A stretch of DNA of 64,000 bases from an uncultured Erythrobacter sp. (GTDB lineage: Bacteria; Pseudomonadota; Alphaproteobacteria; Sphingomonadales; Sphingomonadaceae). Location: NCBI GenBank assembly GCA_937969505.1, contig CALBWA010000024.1, positions 1-64,000 on the forward strand. Direction: 5' to 3'. The stretch's first letter is position 1. Every line of letters begins with the position of its first letter. The notes beneath the pieces were generated by a model that was not told where the DNA came from, searched no databases, and saw only the letters and a list, made by a program, of their open reading frames with translations. The position numbers and the translations under genes are program-made. Positions 9,219 through 19,017 of this stretch are shown here, piece after piece.

Positions 9219-11858
9219 TCAATCGAGATTCGGCCGCAACCAGCGTTCAGCCGTGGAAATATCGACCCCGCGTCTCTTGGCATAGTCTTCCAACTGATCG
9301 CGCCCGATCCGGGCGACGCCGAAATATTGCGCTTCAGGGTGGCCGAAATAGAACCCGCTCACTGCAGCCGTGGGATACATCGCGAAGCTTTCGGTGAGGG
9401 TCAGCCCGACATTTTTCTCCGCATCAAGAAGTTCGAACAGGGTCGGTTTCAAGCTGTGGTCGGGACAGGCGGGATAGCCAGGAGCGGGGCGAATACCGCG
9501 GTATTGCTCCTTGATAAGTGCCTGATTGTCGAGCTGCTCGCCCGGCGCATACCCCCACAGATCGGTTCGCACATGTTGATGCAAACGCTCGGCAAAGGCT
9601 TCGGCGAACCGATCCGCCAGCGCTTTGAGCAGGATGTCGGAATAATCATCCTTATCCGCCTGGAAGCGGGCCGAATGCGGTTCGATCCCGTGGATGCCAA
9701 CGGCAAAGCCGCCGATCCAATCACCTGCCGGATCGATAAAGTCGGCCAGACACATATTGGCCCGGTCGCGGCTTTTCTTCACCTGCTGGCGCAGGAATGG
9801 AAGCACAACATGCTCTTCACGGTTGACCCGGTGGATGGTCACATCATCGCCATCTCTCGCGCAGGGCCACAGCCCGACCACGCCGCGCGCGGTCAGCCAC
9901 TTCTCCGCGATCAATTTGTCGAGCATGGCATTGGCATCGTCGAACAATTGGCTGGCAGTTTCGCCCACCACTTCGTCAGTCAGGATGGCGGGGTAATTGC
10001 CGTGTAATTCCCAGGCGCGGAAGAACGGCGTCCAGTCGATATAATCGCGCAGTTCGGCCATGTCCCAATCATCGAACACGTGAACTCCGGGCTGGAGCGG
10101 GGGTGCAGGTTTGTCCGACAAAAAGGCGTCATAGAAATTGGCCCGTGCTTCTTCCAGCGACAGCAGCACGCTGGGGGACTTGCCCGCGCGAGCATCGCGC
10201 ACCTTCACATATTCGCTCGCCGTTTCATCGACGAAGCCGTCTTTTTGTGTATCGGAGAGCAATTTGGAGGCAACGCCAACTGCGCGGCTGGCATCCAGCA
10301 CATGGATCACCGGGCCTTCATAGGCCGGATCGATCTTGAGTGCGGTGTGGACCTTGCTGGTGGTGGCCCCGCCGATCAGCAGCGGCATGGTCATCTCCGC
10401 ACGCTGCATCTCTTCTGCCACGGTCACCATCTCGTCCAGAGAAGGTGTTATCAGGCCGGACAGTCCGATCATGTCAGCCTTTTCGTCATCGGCTTTCTTC
10501 AGAATGTCCTGCCACGGCACCATCACACCCATATCCACGACATCATATCCGTTGCACTGCAGAACTACGCCGACGATGTTCTTGCCGATATCGTGCACGT
10601 CGCCCTTCACAGTCGCCATCACGATCTTGCCTTTGGCCTTGCGCTCCTCCTCGGGCAGCAGGTCCTTTTCCGCCTCGATATAGGGGATGAGATGCGCGAC
10701 GGCTTTCTTCATGACGCGCGCAGATTTTACAACCTGAGGCAAGAACATCTTCCCGCTGCCGAACAGATCGCCGACTACATTCATGCCGTCCATCAGCGGA
10801 CCTTCGATCACTTCGATCGGGCGGCCTCCGCTTGCCTCCAGGGCTGCTCGCGCTTCTTCGGTGTCCGAAACGACATGGGCATCGATGCCCTTGACCAAAG
10901 CGTGCTCCAGTCGCCGTTCGACCTCCCAGCCGCGCCATTCCTCTGCCGCTTTTTCATCAGCGACAGACTTGCCCTTATAACTTTCGGCCAGGTCGATCAG
11001 CCGTTCGGTCGCGTCATCGCGGCGCATCAGGATCACGTCCTCGCACGCCTCGCGCAAAGTCGGATCAATCTGGTCGTAGACGTCGAGCTGGCCCGCATTG
11101 ACGATGGCCATGTCGAGCCCTGCTGGGATCGCATGATAGAGAAAAACCGAGTGCATAGCGCGGCGCACGGTTTCATTACCGCGGAAGCTAAATGACAGAT
11201 TGGACAGGCCGCCACTGGTTTTTGCATACGGGCAGGCCGCCTTGATCTCAGCTACGGCTTCCAGGAAATCGAGGCCATAGCGATTGTGCTCTTCAATACC
11301 GGTCGCCACGGCAAAGATATTGGGGTCAAAGATGATGTCTTCGGGCGGGAAACCGATGCTGGTCAGCAGCTTGTAGGCTCGGGTGCAAATTTCCACCTTA
11401 CGCGCTTTGGTGTCGGCTTGTCCGGTCTCGTCGAAAGCCATGACAACTGCCGCCGCACCATAGCTCATGCATTTTCGCGCTTGTTCAAGGAAGGCGTCCT
11501 CGCCCTCTTTCATTGAAATCGAATTGACGATTGGTTTGCCTGAGACGCATTTCAGACCGGCCTCAATCACGTCCCATTTGGAACTGTCGATCATCAGCGG
11601 AACGCGAGCAATATCGGGTTCGGCCGCGATCAGTTTGAGGAAGGTGGTCATCGCATGCTCGGCGTCGAGCAGGCCCTCGTCCATATTCACATCGATAATC
11701 TGAGCGCCGTTTTCGACCTGCTGGCGAGCGACTTCAACGGCTGCAGCATAATCATCGGCCATGATCAGCTTCTTGAACCGGGCAGAGCCGGTCACATTGG
11801 TGCGTTCGCCAATATTGACGAAACGCGCGATGGAGGCTGATGTGTTGCTATTGCTCAT
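9219..11858 (-). CDS. metH: methionine synthase, cobalamin-dependent, folate/B12/activation part
   Basis: An 879-residue protein equal to MetH without its homocysteine-binding module. In order: pterin-binding barrel (about 10-280, [18 protein letters not shown]), B12 cap (about 290-405), cobalamin Rossmann domain with DVHDIGKN (the lower axial ligand is H422), and C-terminal reactivation domain with [12 protein letters not shown] and [15 protein letters not shown]. It transfers methyl from methyl-tetrahydrofolate to homocysteine together with the separately encoded N-part, whose stop is three bases upstream. Splitting MetH in two adjacent genes is known in alphaproteobacteria. Downstream lies the glycine riboswitch. 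Confidence 0.97.
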   Translation of the reverse strand: MSNSNTSASIARFVNIGERTNVTGSARFKKLIMADDYAAAVEVARQQVENGAQIIDVNMDEGLLDAEHAMTTFLKLIAAEPDIARVPLMIDSSKWDVIEAGLKCVSGKPIVNSISMKEGEDAFLEQARKCMSYGAAAVVMAFDETGQADTKARKVEICTRAYKLLTSIGFPPEDIIFDPNIFAVATGIEEHNRYGLDFLEAVAEIKAACPYAKTSGGLSNLSFSFRGNETVRRAMHSVFLYHAIPAGLDMAIVNAGQLDVYDQIDPTLREACEDVILMRRDDATERLIDLAESYKGKSVADEKAAEEWRGWEVERRLEHALVKGIDAHVVSDTEEARAALEASGGRPIEVIEGPLMDGMNVVGDLFGSGKMFLPQVVKSARVMKKAVAHLIPYIEAEKDLLPEEERKAKGKIVMATVKGDVHDIGKNIVGVVLQCNGYDVVDMGVMVPWQDILKKADDEKADMIGLSGLITPSLDEMVTVAEEMQRAEMTMPLLIGGATTSKVHTALKIDPAYEGPVIHVLDASRAVGVASKLLSDTQKDGFVDETASEYVKVRDARAGKSPSVLLSLEEARANFYDAFLSDKPAPPLQPGVHVFDDWDMAELRDYIDWTPFFRAWELHGNYPAILTDEVVGETASQLFDDANAMLDKLIAEKWLTARGVVGLWPCARDGDDVTIHRVNREEHVVLPFLRQQVKKSRDRANMCLADFIDPAGDWIGGFAVGIHGIEPHSARFQADKDDYSDILLKALADRFAEAFAERLHQHVRTDLWGYAPGEQLDNQALIKEQYRGIRPAPGYPACPDHSLKPTLFELLDAEKNVGLTLTESFAMYPTAAVSGFYFGHPEAQYFGVARIGRDQLEDYAKRRGVDISTAERWLRPNLD

Positions 11859-11861
11859 AGG

Positions 11862-12908
11862 TCAGGCTGCAATCGTAAAGGGTTCAAGACCAGCGAGCTG
11901 CATTTCGGTATCGCGCGCGGGAATTTTTCGCGCGGGCAAACCTTCCACCGCACGCGCCATGGCGGCGATATGCGCAGGTGTGTTCCCGCAGCATCCCCCA
12001 AGGATATTGACCTGTCCGGCCTCGGCCCATTCGCGGACCAGACTGGCCGTGGTTTCAGGCAATTCGTCATATTCGCCCAGTTCATTGGGCAGGCCTGCAT
12101 TGGGATAAGCCATCAGCAAAGTGTCTGCCGCGCCTGAAAGCAATTGCACATGCGGGCGCAATTGGTCTGCGCCAAAACTGCAATTGAGGCCAATCGTAAC
12201 CGGTTTTGCATGGCGCACTGTGTTCCAGAAGGCCTCCACCGTATGACCCGACAGATTGCGGCCCGAAAGATCGGTCAGCGTCAACGATATCATCAATGGC
12301 ACATCGCGGCCCAGATCATTCGCCAGTTCCATCACCGCCAGGCACGCTGCCTTGCAATTGAGCGTATCAAACACGGTTTCGATCAGGATGAAGTCCACCC
12401 CGCCCTCAACCAGAGCCTCTGCCTGTTCGCGATAAATGTCCTTCACCTCGTCAAATGTCACTTCACGAAAGCCGGGATCTTCCACATCGGGCGACAGGGA
12501 AAGCGTTTTGTTGGTCGGGCCCATTGCTCCGCAGACAAAGCGTTCCAGCCCGTCTTTTGCCGTCGCGTCGTCGCACGCCTGGCGAATGATCTTGGCAGCA
12601 GAAACATTGATTGCATGGACCTGATCTTCGGCGCCATAATCAGCCTGGCTGATCCGGTTGGCGTTGAAGGTATTGGTCGCAAGCACCCGCGCGCCAGCAG
12701 CCAGATACTCATCGCAAATGGTGCGAATAACCTGCGGTTGGGTCAGGTTTACAAGGTCGTTATTGCCCTTTTGATCATGCGTCAGGCCGGTGTCTCCAGC
12801 ATAGTCCTCGGCAGACAACTTTGCGTTCTGGATGGCCGTACCATAAGGCCCGTCCTTGATAAGTATGGTTTGCGCTGCAACGTCTTGCAGGCGTGTTCTG
12901 GCGGACAT
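11862..12908 (-). CDS. metH: methionine synthase, homocysteine S-methyltransferase part
   Basis: A 348-residue homocysteine-binding module of cobalamin-dependent methionine synthase, encoded apart from the rest of MetH. Zinc-ligand cysteines are visible in GLNCSFG and GGCCGNTP, and the block CDEYLAAGARVLATNTFNAN is typical of the family. It starts at ATG 12908, which shares one base with the metF stop (TAATG), and ends three bases before the large MetH gene, so the three genes are translationally coupled. The longer frame upstream of 12908 runs antiparallel through metF coding sequence in another frame and is rejected. Confidence 0.95.
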   Translation of the reverse strand: MSARTRLQDVAAQTILIKDGPYGTAIQNAKLSAEDYAGDTGLTHDQKGNNDLVNLTQPQVIRTICDEYLAAGARVLATNTFNANRISQADYGAEDQVHAINVSAAKIIRQACDDATAKDGLERFVCGAMGPTNKTLSLSPDVEDPGFREVTFDEVKDIYREQAEALVEGGVDFILIETVFDTLNCKAACLAVMELANDLGRDVPLMISLTLTDLSGRNLSGHTVEAFWNTVRHAKPVTIGLNCSFGADQLRPHVQLLSGAADTLLMAYPNAGLPNELGEYDELPETTASLVREWAEAGQVNILGGCCGNTPAHIAAMARAVEGLPARKIPARDTEMQLAGLEPFTIAA

Positions 12909-13834
12909 TAGAGGCCCTCCTTCGGGCGCATGCCGAGCATGTGGCAGATCGCGTAAGCGAGCTCTGCCCGGTTCAATGTGTAAAAGTGAAAATCGCGAAC
13001 GCCGCCTGCGTAAAGCCTTCGGCACAGTTCGGCTGCGATGGTGGCTGCAACCAATTGGCGCGAAGCCGGGCGCTCGTCCAACCCGTCAAACAATCCGTCC
13101 ATCCAATCCGGAATTTGCGCACCGCATGCCCCGGCAAATTTGCGCGCTTGCGCGACGTTGGTGACCGGCAAAATGCCGGGCACCACAGGGGCGTCAATGC
13201 CGCTGGCACCAAGCTGGTCCTGAAACCGGAAAAACTTGTCAGCCGAGAAAAAGAATTGCGTGATTGCGCGAGTAGCCCCCGCATCCAGCTTGCGTTTCAG
13301 ATTGTCGAGATCTGCCTGTGGGCAATCGGCATCGGGATGCGTTTCGGGATAGGCCGCGACCGAGATTTCAAAGTCGGCAATTTCTTTCAGGCCCGCCACC
13401 AGCTCAGCTGCATTACCATAGCCGTCGGGATGCGGCTTGAACGGGGCACCCGGCTCGCCAGCATCCCCGCGCAGCGCGACGATATGGCGCACGCCGGCTT
13501 CCCAATATTGCTCGGCCACTTCGCGGATCTCGGCCTTGGAGGCGTCGACGCAGGTCAGATGCGCAGCGGCAGGCATATTGGCCTCGGCAATAATGCGCGA
13601 AACAGTGTTGTGCGTCCGTTCCCGGGTTGAACCGCCGGCGCCATAAGTCACCGAGACAAAGCTGGGATCGAGCGGCTTCAATTGCTGGACCGCATCCCAC
13701 AATTGATCTTCCATCTTCTGACTTTTGGGAGGAAAGAATTCAAAACTGACGGCCAAATCGCCAGGCAGAGAGGCAAACAGAGGCGTATCATGCGCCACGG
13801 CCTGTTCGTGGGCTGGATCGAGTGCCGTATTCAC
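12908..13834 (-). CDS. metF: 5,10-methylenetetrahydrofolate reductase
   Basis: A 308-residue FAD enzyme that reduces methylene-tetrahydrofolate to methyl-tetrahydrofolate, the methyl donor for MetH encoded just downstream. Family blocks VSFEFFPPKSQKME, SVTYGAGGSTRERT, HLTCVD, ALRGDAGEP and ITQFFFSADKFFRF are present. The start is GTG 13834, which overlaps the stop of the upstream regulator by four bases (GTGA), so translation is probably coupled. Length is normal. The order regulator-metF-metH(N)-metH(C) makes a complete methyl-transfer operon. Confidence 0.97.
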   Translation of the reverse strand: MNTALDPAHEQAVAHDTPLFASLPGDLAVSFEFFPPKSQKMEDQLWDAVQQLKPLDPSFVSVTYGAGGSTRERTHNTVSRIIAEANMPAAAHLTCVDASKAEIREVAEQYWEAGVRHIVALRGDAGEPGAPFKPHPDGYGNAAELVAGLKEIADFEISVAAYPETHPDADCPQADLDNLKRKLDAGATRAITQFFFSADKFFRFQDQLGASGIDAPVVPGILPVTNVAQARKFAGACGAQIPDWMDGLFDGLDERPASRQLVAATIAAELCRRLYAGGVRDFHFYTLNRAELAYAICHMLGMRPKEGL

Positions 13835-14817
13835 GCGGTTTTCTCCTGCAAGATGTCCTGAACCTTCGCGCCGCGGCGCTCGCCAATCCAGATTTTAACG
13901 ACCAGTTCGCCCTCATCGAGGGAAATCGAAGGTTTGACCGAAAAGCCGGCCTTCCTGAGCAAAGCGCCAAGCTGCCGGTCGGAAAAGCCGAGCCGCGTGT
14001 GAGCATGGCGCTGGCGCAATTCTTCATGGCTGTGGGTGGCAAAATCGACAATCACCAAGCGGCCACCAGGCCGCATGACCCGGGCCGCCTCTTCCAAGGC
14101 CGCTGCCGGGTCCTGCGCGAAGTGCAGCACCTGGTGCAACATGACGGTGTCAAACTGATCGGCATCGAAAGGAAGATCGGAAAAGTCGCCCTGAACCAAC
14201 TCGATCGTTTCCGTTGGCAAATGTTGCAGTTTGGCGCGGGCCACCCGCAGCATTTCCAGATTCTTGTCGAGCGCCACCACGCGTTCCGCGCGCGGGGCAA
14301 ACAATTCCGCCATGCGACCTGTGCCCGTGCCAATGTCCAGCAAGCGGCCCAGCGGCGCATCGCCTAGCGCATCCAGCAAATGACGCTCTACCAGTTTGTC
14401 GGGACTGTGGAGGCGGCGCAAATCGTCCCATTCTTCGGCATGCCGGGCAAAATAGTCTTCAGCGGCTTCCTCGCGCCGGGACCGGATCGCGTTCAGCTTG
14501 CGCCGATCCTCTTCGCATTGTCGGGCAAAGTCGGTATCCTCGCGCTCGGCCAAGACGAGCAATTGCGCGACTGCATCGGCCATGGGCGACCCATCATCAT
14601 TGCTGCTGGGTGCACGCAGAAAGGCCCAGCTACCCTCGCGCCGGCGCTCAGCCAAGCCCGCATCGCACAGAATACCGGCATGGCGAGAAACCCGCGGCTG
14701 ACTCTGCCCCAACACTTGCGCCAATTCGCCGACGGCCAGCTCCATCGTGCCAAGCAAGCGCACAATACGCAGCCGGGTCGGGTCGGCCAGAGCCTTGAAG
14801 GTAACATCGACGTTCAT
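13831..14817 (-). CDS. ArsR-family regulator fused to a SAM-dependent methyltransferase domain
   Basis: A 328-residue two-domain protein. Residues 1-90 form an ArsR winged helix (ALADPTRLRIVRLL, then recognition helix QSQPRVSRHAGIL). Residues about 140-290 form a class I methyltransferase with the SAM-binding DIGTGTGRMAELF (161-173), ALDKNLEML and GDFSDLPF. No metal-binding CXC pair is seen, so it is not an arsenite sensor. It heads the metF-metH operon and lies ten bases from a dyad operator. SAH- or SAM-responsive ArsR proteins (SahR) control methionine-cycle genes in proteobacteria, so a role sensing SAM/SAH is inferred. Whether the methyltransferase domain is catalytic is unknown. Confidence 0.85.
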   Translation of the reverse strand: MNVDVTFKALADPTRLRIVRLLGTMELAVGELAQVLGQSQPRVSRHAGILCDAGLAERRREGSWAFLRAPSSNDDGSPMADAVAQLLVLAEREDTDFARQCEEDRRKLNAIRSRREEAAEDYFARHAEEWDDLRRLHSPDKLVERHLLDALGDAPLGRLLDIGTGTGRMAELFAPRAERVVALDKNLEMLRVARAKLQHLPTETIELVQGDFSDLPFDADQFDTVMLHQVLHFAQDPAAALEEAARVMRPGGRLVIVDFATHSHEELRQRHAHTRLGFSDRQLGALLRKAGFSVKPSISLDEGELVVKIWIGERRGAKVQDILQEKTA

Positions 14818-14826
14818 AGAAACCGA

Positions 14827-14848
14827 ACATATAAAGATATTTTTATGT
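14827..14848. promoter_or_regulatory. imperfect palindrome, likely operator of the ArsR-methyltransferase regulator
   Basis: A 22-bp AT-rich dyad with ends ACATA and TATGT and inner halves AAAGATA/TATTTTT, matching its reverse complement at all but two symmetric position pairs. It ends ten bases before the regulator start (minus strand) and about 52 bases before rluE (plus strand). ArsR proteins bind dyads of this size, and the region around it is otherwise GC-rich. Autoregulation of the metF-metH operon is inferred. Confidence 0.6.
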
Positions 14849-14900
14849 CTGTAAATCCAAATGCTGTCAATTGGGCCGCAATTGGTTTAGGCCATGTCCC

Positions 14901-15452
14901 ATGGCCCGCCTCATCTCCTTCAACAAGCCTTTTGGCGTCCTGTCCCAATTCACTGACAAAAACATCCCGACCAAGCGCCTGACCCTGTCAGAATTTATTG
15001 CGGTGAAGGGCGTTTATCCAGCAGGCAGGCTCGACCGCGACAGCGAGGGCCTGATGCTGCTGTGCGATGATGGCAAACTGCAGGCACGGATCGCCGATCC
15101 CAAATTCAAGCTGGCCAAAACCTATCTAGTGCAGGTGGAAGGTGAGATTGATGAAGGTGCTCTCGAAACCTTGCGCAATGGCGTTCGCCTGAAGGACGGC
15201 AAGACTTTGCCTGCAAAGGCCGAACGGATCGACGCACCGCAGCTGTGGCCACGAGACCCACCCATCCGCTTTCGCAAAAATGTGCCCGACTGCTGGATCA
15301 GCTTGACGCTGCGCGAAGGCAGGAACCGGCAAGTCCGCCGTATGACGGCAGCGGTTGGCCACCCGACTTTGCGTTTGGTGAGATGGTCAATTGGGCAATG
15401 GTCGCTTGATGGCCTTGAATTAGGCCATTGGCGGGACGAGGAAGTATCCTAA
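14901..15452 (+). CDS. rluE: 23S rRNA pseudouridine synthase, RluE type
   Basis: A 183-residue RsuA/RluB/E/F-family pseudouridine synthase. It lacks the S4 domain and begins directly with [12 protein letters not shown]; the catalytic aspartate is in [15 protein letters not shown]-terminal [25 protein letters not shown] is typical. RluE modifies U2457 of 23S rRNA in E. coli; the same target is inferred. ATG 14901 is chosen because the conserved domain starts there. The stop overlaps the end of the convergent roxA gene by four bases. Confidence 0.88.
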   Translation: MARLISFNKPFGVLSQFTDKNIPTKRLTLSEFIAVKGVYPAGRLDRDSEGLMLLCDDGKLQARIADPKFKLAKTYLVQVEGEIDEGALETLRNGVRLKDGKTLPAKAERIDAPQLWPRDPPIRFRKNVPDCWISLTLREGRNRQVRRMTAAVGHPTLRLVRWSIGQWSLDGLELGHWRDEEVS

Positions 15453-16705
15453 GCTTGGTCGCCTACCTCTAAACCGGCATCAAATTCCCCGGCCCTTTCA
15501 ATCGGTTCTTCCAGCGCCCCTTCAATGGCAATGCTGCCGTGATTAAGACAATCCAGCAGCAGCGATTTCACCTGCTGCTGCGCCAGCATGTCGGCGGAGG
15601 CATACACTCGCGCCTTGGCGCACAATTGCCGGCCAAAGTCAGCAGCGTACCCATCGAGGTCATAGGCTTTGCCATCAATCATCACAGTTATAGCGTCAGC
15701 TGAACCGGCGACATAGGCGAACCGGCTGGCCGGATTGCGCATCATCATCTGACCTCCGGTTAAATCGGCTGTGCTGGCCAGCAGTCGTTCCATCTCCTCA
15801 CCGTTAAACGGTGTTTCAGGTCCCCACTCGATATTGGGGTTCTTGGGCGCGGTGGCATATTGGCCAAACCAGCGAGCAAATGCAGCCGGATCAGACAGGC
15901 TTTCGACCGCCATTTGCTGCAATTGGGCAAGCGCATGGGCGGGAATTTCACCGGGATTGTCCTGACGGGTCAGATCGGCATCTTCATACCGGTCATCCTG
16001 CCGCAGCTGATCAAGCGCCTCGCCCGCCCAGCCTTCAATCAGTTCAGAGCGGGACGGCGCGCGGAACCCGACAGAATAGGTCATGCAATCATCTCCGAGC
16101 GCCACACCCTTATGAGCAAGCCGGGGCGGTACGTAGAGGATATCACCCGGATCGAGCACCCAGTCCTGCAAGGGCTCGAATTCGGCCAGCAAGCGCAGGT
16201 CTTCGTGTTCAAGCAATGGTGTGTCGTCATTGCACATCGCCCCCAATTGCCAGCGTCGCTGGCCGAGCCCCTGGATCAGGAACACATCATATTGGTCATA
16301 ATGTGCGCCAACCCCGCCCCCTGCGCTGGCATAGCTGACCATGATATCATCAATCCGCCAATTGGGAATGAAACGAAATGGATCGAGCAATTGCGCGACA
16401 TCGGCGATGTGATGATCGACCGCCTGCACCAGCAAGGTGCACGGTGCCTGGCCCAGCGAGTTGAAGCGCTCGGTCGGCAGCGGCCCATGCTCCAGCTGAT
16501 ATTGGTCAGCTGACTGTTCGATCAGACGCGATTCCACAAAACTTTCGCACGACAGGCCAGCCAGTTCATCCGGCTCGATCGGATTGCGCCATTGCTTCCA
16601 TGGGTTGCGGATCAGCAAAGGCTTCTTCTGCCAGTAATCGCGCAGAAAAGTCTCGGGATCGAACAGGTCCGGATCAAACGCATAGCCAGCAAACAATTGT
16701 GTCAC
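15449..16705 (-). CDS. roxA: JmjC/cupin ribosomal oxygenase, RoxA/YcfD-like
   Basis: A 418-residue Fe(II)/2-oxoglutarate oxygenase of the ribosomal oxygenase class. The metal triad is visible: H135 and D137 in [14 protein letters not shown] and H198 in PPRLAHKG. E. coli YcfD hydroxylates arginine 81 of ribosomal protein uL16; the same reaction is inferred. The C-terminal 200 residues correspond to the dimerisation and winged-helix parts. Its start overlaps the stop of the 101-residue gene upstream by four bases (ATGA), and its end overlaps rluE, another ribosome-modifying gene, on the other strand. Confidence 0.85.
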   Translation of the reverse strand: MTQLFAGYAFDPDLFDPETFLRDYWQKKPLLIRNPWKQWRNPIEPDELAGLSCESFVESRLIEQSADQYQLEHGPLPTERFNSLGQAPCTLLVQAVDHHIADVAQLLDPFRFIPNWRIDDIMVSYASAGGGVGAHYDQYDVFLIQGLGQRRWQLGAMCNDDTPLLEHEDLRLLAEFEPLQDWVLDPGDILYVPPRLAHKGVALGDDCMTYSVGFRAPSRSELIEGWAGEALDQLRQDDRYEDADLTRQDNPGEIPAHALAQLQQMAVESLSDPAAFARWFGQYATAPKNPNIEWGPETPFNGEEMERLLASTADLTGGQMMMRNPASRFAYVAGSADAITVMIDGKAYDLDGYAADFGRQLCAKARVYASADMLAQQQVKSLLLDCLNHGSIAIEGALEEPIERAGEFDAGLEVGDQA

Positions 16706-17007
16706 GGCACATCGCCTTCACCATCTGCATTTGCTGCATCTTGCGCTTCGGCAGCTTGCGCCGCCGCCATCAGATCCATGAAATTGCGCGCCGCCTCGCG
16801 ATCTTCCTGGTTCTTGAAGGCCACATCCAGGTCAGGCGCAGCGTCCAGCAAGAACAGCAAACTCCAAAGGCCAAAGCGCTTACCAGGATCCTTCTCCAGG
16901 CCCAGATCGACCAACATCTTTTCAGTCGCAGCAGGAATCGCGTCGACCTTTACCTGGGCAAGGTCGAGGGTGCCGAAATAGCGTTGCAGCAGGTTTTCCA
17001 TATCCAT
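16702..17007 (-). CDS. 101-residue acidic protein coupled to roxA, family unknown
   Basis: The frame starts at ATG 17007 (MDMENLLQRYFG) and ends by overlapping the roxA start by four bases. The protein looks helical, with a hydrophobic middle FGLWSLLFLLDAAPDLDVAFK and an Ala/Glu/Asp-rich, probably disordered, tail. No catalytic or metal-binding motif is seen. The coupling to roxA suggests a partner or a protein of related timing. I do not recognise a named family. Confidence 0.7.
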   Translation of the reverse strand: MDMENLLQRYFGTLDLAQVKVDAIPAATEKMLVDLGLEKDPGKRFGLWSLLFLLDAAPDLDVAFKNQEDREAARNFMDLMAAAQAAEAQDAANADGEGDVP

Positions 17008-17115
17008 GCCCTTGGCGCTAAACCTTGTTGGCGCGGATGCAAGCCCGGTGGGAAAAGCGGGGGCATGTGATCAAATCCATTGGGCTTCCCCAAACAGCTT
17101 GCTAAGGGGCGCGCC

Positions 17116-18987
17116 ATGCTGACCATCGATGATGTCACCGTCCGGCTTGGGGGCCGCCCGATCCTGGAGCACGCCAGTGCCTCCATCCCTACGGGGGCGC
17201 GTGTCGGTCTGATCGGTCGCAATGGCGCTGGCAAATCGACCCTGATGAAAACTCTGATCGGCGAGATTGAGCCCGACGATGGGGCCATCAGCCGGTCATC
17301 GAAGCTGAAGCTGGGATACATCGCGCAGGAAGCGCCCGATGGCGCGATCACGCCGGAGGAGGCCGTGCTGGCGGCTGATACGGAGCGGGCGGCTCTGCTC
17401 GAAGAATCCGAGACGTGCACGGATATGGACCGGTTGGGCGATGTGCATGAACGGCTGCTGGCGATCGATGCCTACAGCGCGCCCTCGCGCGCAGCGCGCA
17501 TCCTGATGGGTCTGGGCTTTGACGAGGAGATGCAGCGCCAGCCGCTGTCGACATTCTCTGGTGGCTGGAAAATGCGCGTGGCATTGGGCGCTCTGCTGTT
17601 TTCGCAGCCTGATATCCTGCTGCTGGACGAGCCGTCCAACCACCTCGATCTGGAAGCCACCTTGTGGTTGGAAAACTTCCTGAAATCCTATCCCGCAACG
17701 CTGTTGCTGATCAGCCACGAACGTGACCTGCTGAACAAGGTGGCAGACCATATCCTGCATCTGCAGGGCGGGCAGCTGACCCTGTATCCCGGCGGTTATG
17801 ACAGTTTCGAACGGCAAAGGGCAGAGCGTGCAGCCCAGTTGGAATCGGCCAAGGCTGCCCAGGACAAGCAGCGCGCGCGCTTGCAGGACTATGTCGCGCG
17901 CAATTCTGCCCGCGCCTCAACCGCCAAACAAGCCCAGTCCCGCGCCAAGATGCTGGCCAAGATGCAGCCCATCGCAGCCTTGATGGAAGATCCATCGCTC
18001 AGCTTTGACTTTCCCAATCCGGCAGAGCTGAAGCCACCGATGATCACCATGGATATGGCAGCGGTTGGCTATGTTGAGGACACGCCGATCCTGCGGCGGA
18101 TCAATTTGCGGATTGAACCGGATGACCGGATCGCCTTGCTGGGCCGCAACGGAAATGGCAAAACCACGCTGGCGCGCCTTCTCGCAGCGCAATTGCCTGC
18201 GATGGAAGGCCAGGTGAATGCGCCGGGCAAGATGAAGGTCGGTTACTTCACTCAATACCAGGTCGAGGAATTGTCCGGTGACGATACGCCGCTGGAGCAT
18301 ATGACCCGTGCGATGGAGGGCAAACCCCATTCCGCCATCCGCGAACAATTGGGCCGCTTTGGGTTTTCCGGCAATCGCGCAACGCAACAAGTCAGCAAGC
18401 TGTCGGGCGGCGAACGCGCGCGTCTGGCATTGGCACTGATCACTCGTGACGCCCCTCATCTGCTGATCCTGGACGAGCCAACCAACCACCTCGACGTGGA
18501 TGCACGCGAGGCGCTGGTCCAGGCCATGAACGACTATACTGGCGCTGTTATCCTGATCAGCCACGACCGGCACATGGTGGAATTGAGCGCAGACCGGCTG
18601 GTGCTGGTGGATGACGGCACCGCCAGTGAATTCAGTGGCAGCATGAAGGATTATATCGACCTTGTCCTGGGCCTCAACCAGCCCAGGAAAGACAAGGATG
18701 ACAAGCCTGATCGATCCCGCAAAAAAAGTTCGTCCAAATCACGGGCAGAAGCTCGTGCAATCAAGGCCGATCTTGCCCGAGCGGAAAAGGCCATGGGCGA
18801 GTTGCAGGCAGAGCGCAGCGCAATTGATCAAGCGATGTACGAACCGGCAAATGCAAACAGCAAGCTGGCCGATCAGCCAATGAGCGAGCTTTTGTCACAG
18901 CGCGCGCAATTGACCGACCAGCTGGAAGAAGCAGAAGCACAATGGCTTGCGCTGGGCGAAAAGCTCGAGGCGCTGCAAGGGGCCTAA
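17116..18987 (+). CDS. ABC-F family ATP-binding cassette protein
   Basis: A 623-residue soluble protein with two ABC domains and no membrane segments. First domain: Walker A GLIGRNGAGKST, signature TFSGGWKMR, Walker B LLLDEPSNHLD. Second domain: ALLGRNGNGKTT, LSGGERAR, LILDEPTNHLD. An arm/linker rich in Ala, Gln and Lys lies between them (about 245-310), and the C-terminus (about 530-623) is a charged coiled coil. The layout is that of the YheS/Uup branch of ABC-F translation factors, which act on the ribosome rather than transport. ATG 17116 has AAGGGG upstream. No sign of an antibiotic resistance subtype can be read. Confidence 0.88.
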   Translation: MLTIDDVTVRLGGRPILEHASASIPTGARVGLIGRNGAGKSTLMKTLIGEIEPDDGAISRSSKLKLGYIAQEAPDGAITPEEAVLAADTERAALLEESETCTDMDRLGDVHERLLAIDAYSAPSRAARILMGLGFDEEMQRQPLSTFSGGWKMRVALGALLFSQPDILLLDEPSNHLDLEATLWLENFLKSYPATLLLISHERDLLNKVADHILHLQGGQLTLYPGGYDSFERQRAERAAQLESAKAAQDKQRARLQDYVARNSARASTAKQAQSRAKMLAKMQPIAALMEDPSLSFDFPNPAELKPPMITMDMAAVGYVEDTPILRRINLRIEPDDRIALLGRNGNGKTTLARLLAAQLPAMEGQVNAPGKMKVGYFTQYQVEELSGDDTPLEHMTRAMEGKPHSAIREQLGRFGFSGNRATQQVSKLSGGERARLALALITRDAPHLLILDEPTNHLDVDAREALVQAMNDYTGAVILISHDRHMVELSADRLVLVDDGTASEFSGSMKDYIDLVLGLNQPRKDKDDKPDRSRKKSSSKSRAEARAIKADLARAEKAMGELQAERSAIDQAMYEPANANSKLADQPMSELLSQRAQLTDQLEEAEAQWLALGEKLEALQGA

Positions 18988-19017
18988 TCTGCCAGACAGG
19001 GCATCGGCCCGGCTATA

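Noticed and set aside
10080..11195. A 371-codon open frame on the plus strand across metH
   Set aside because: Antisense to the pterin- and B12-binding domains of MetH; its predicted protein is His/Arg/Gln-rich without motifs.
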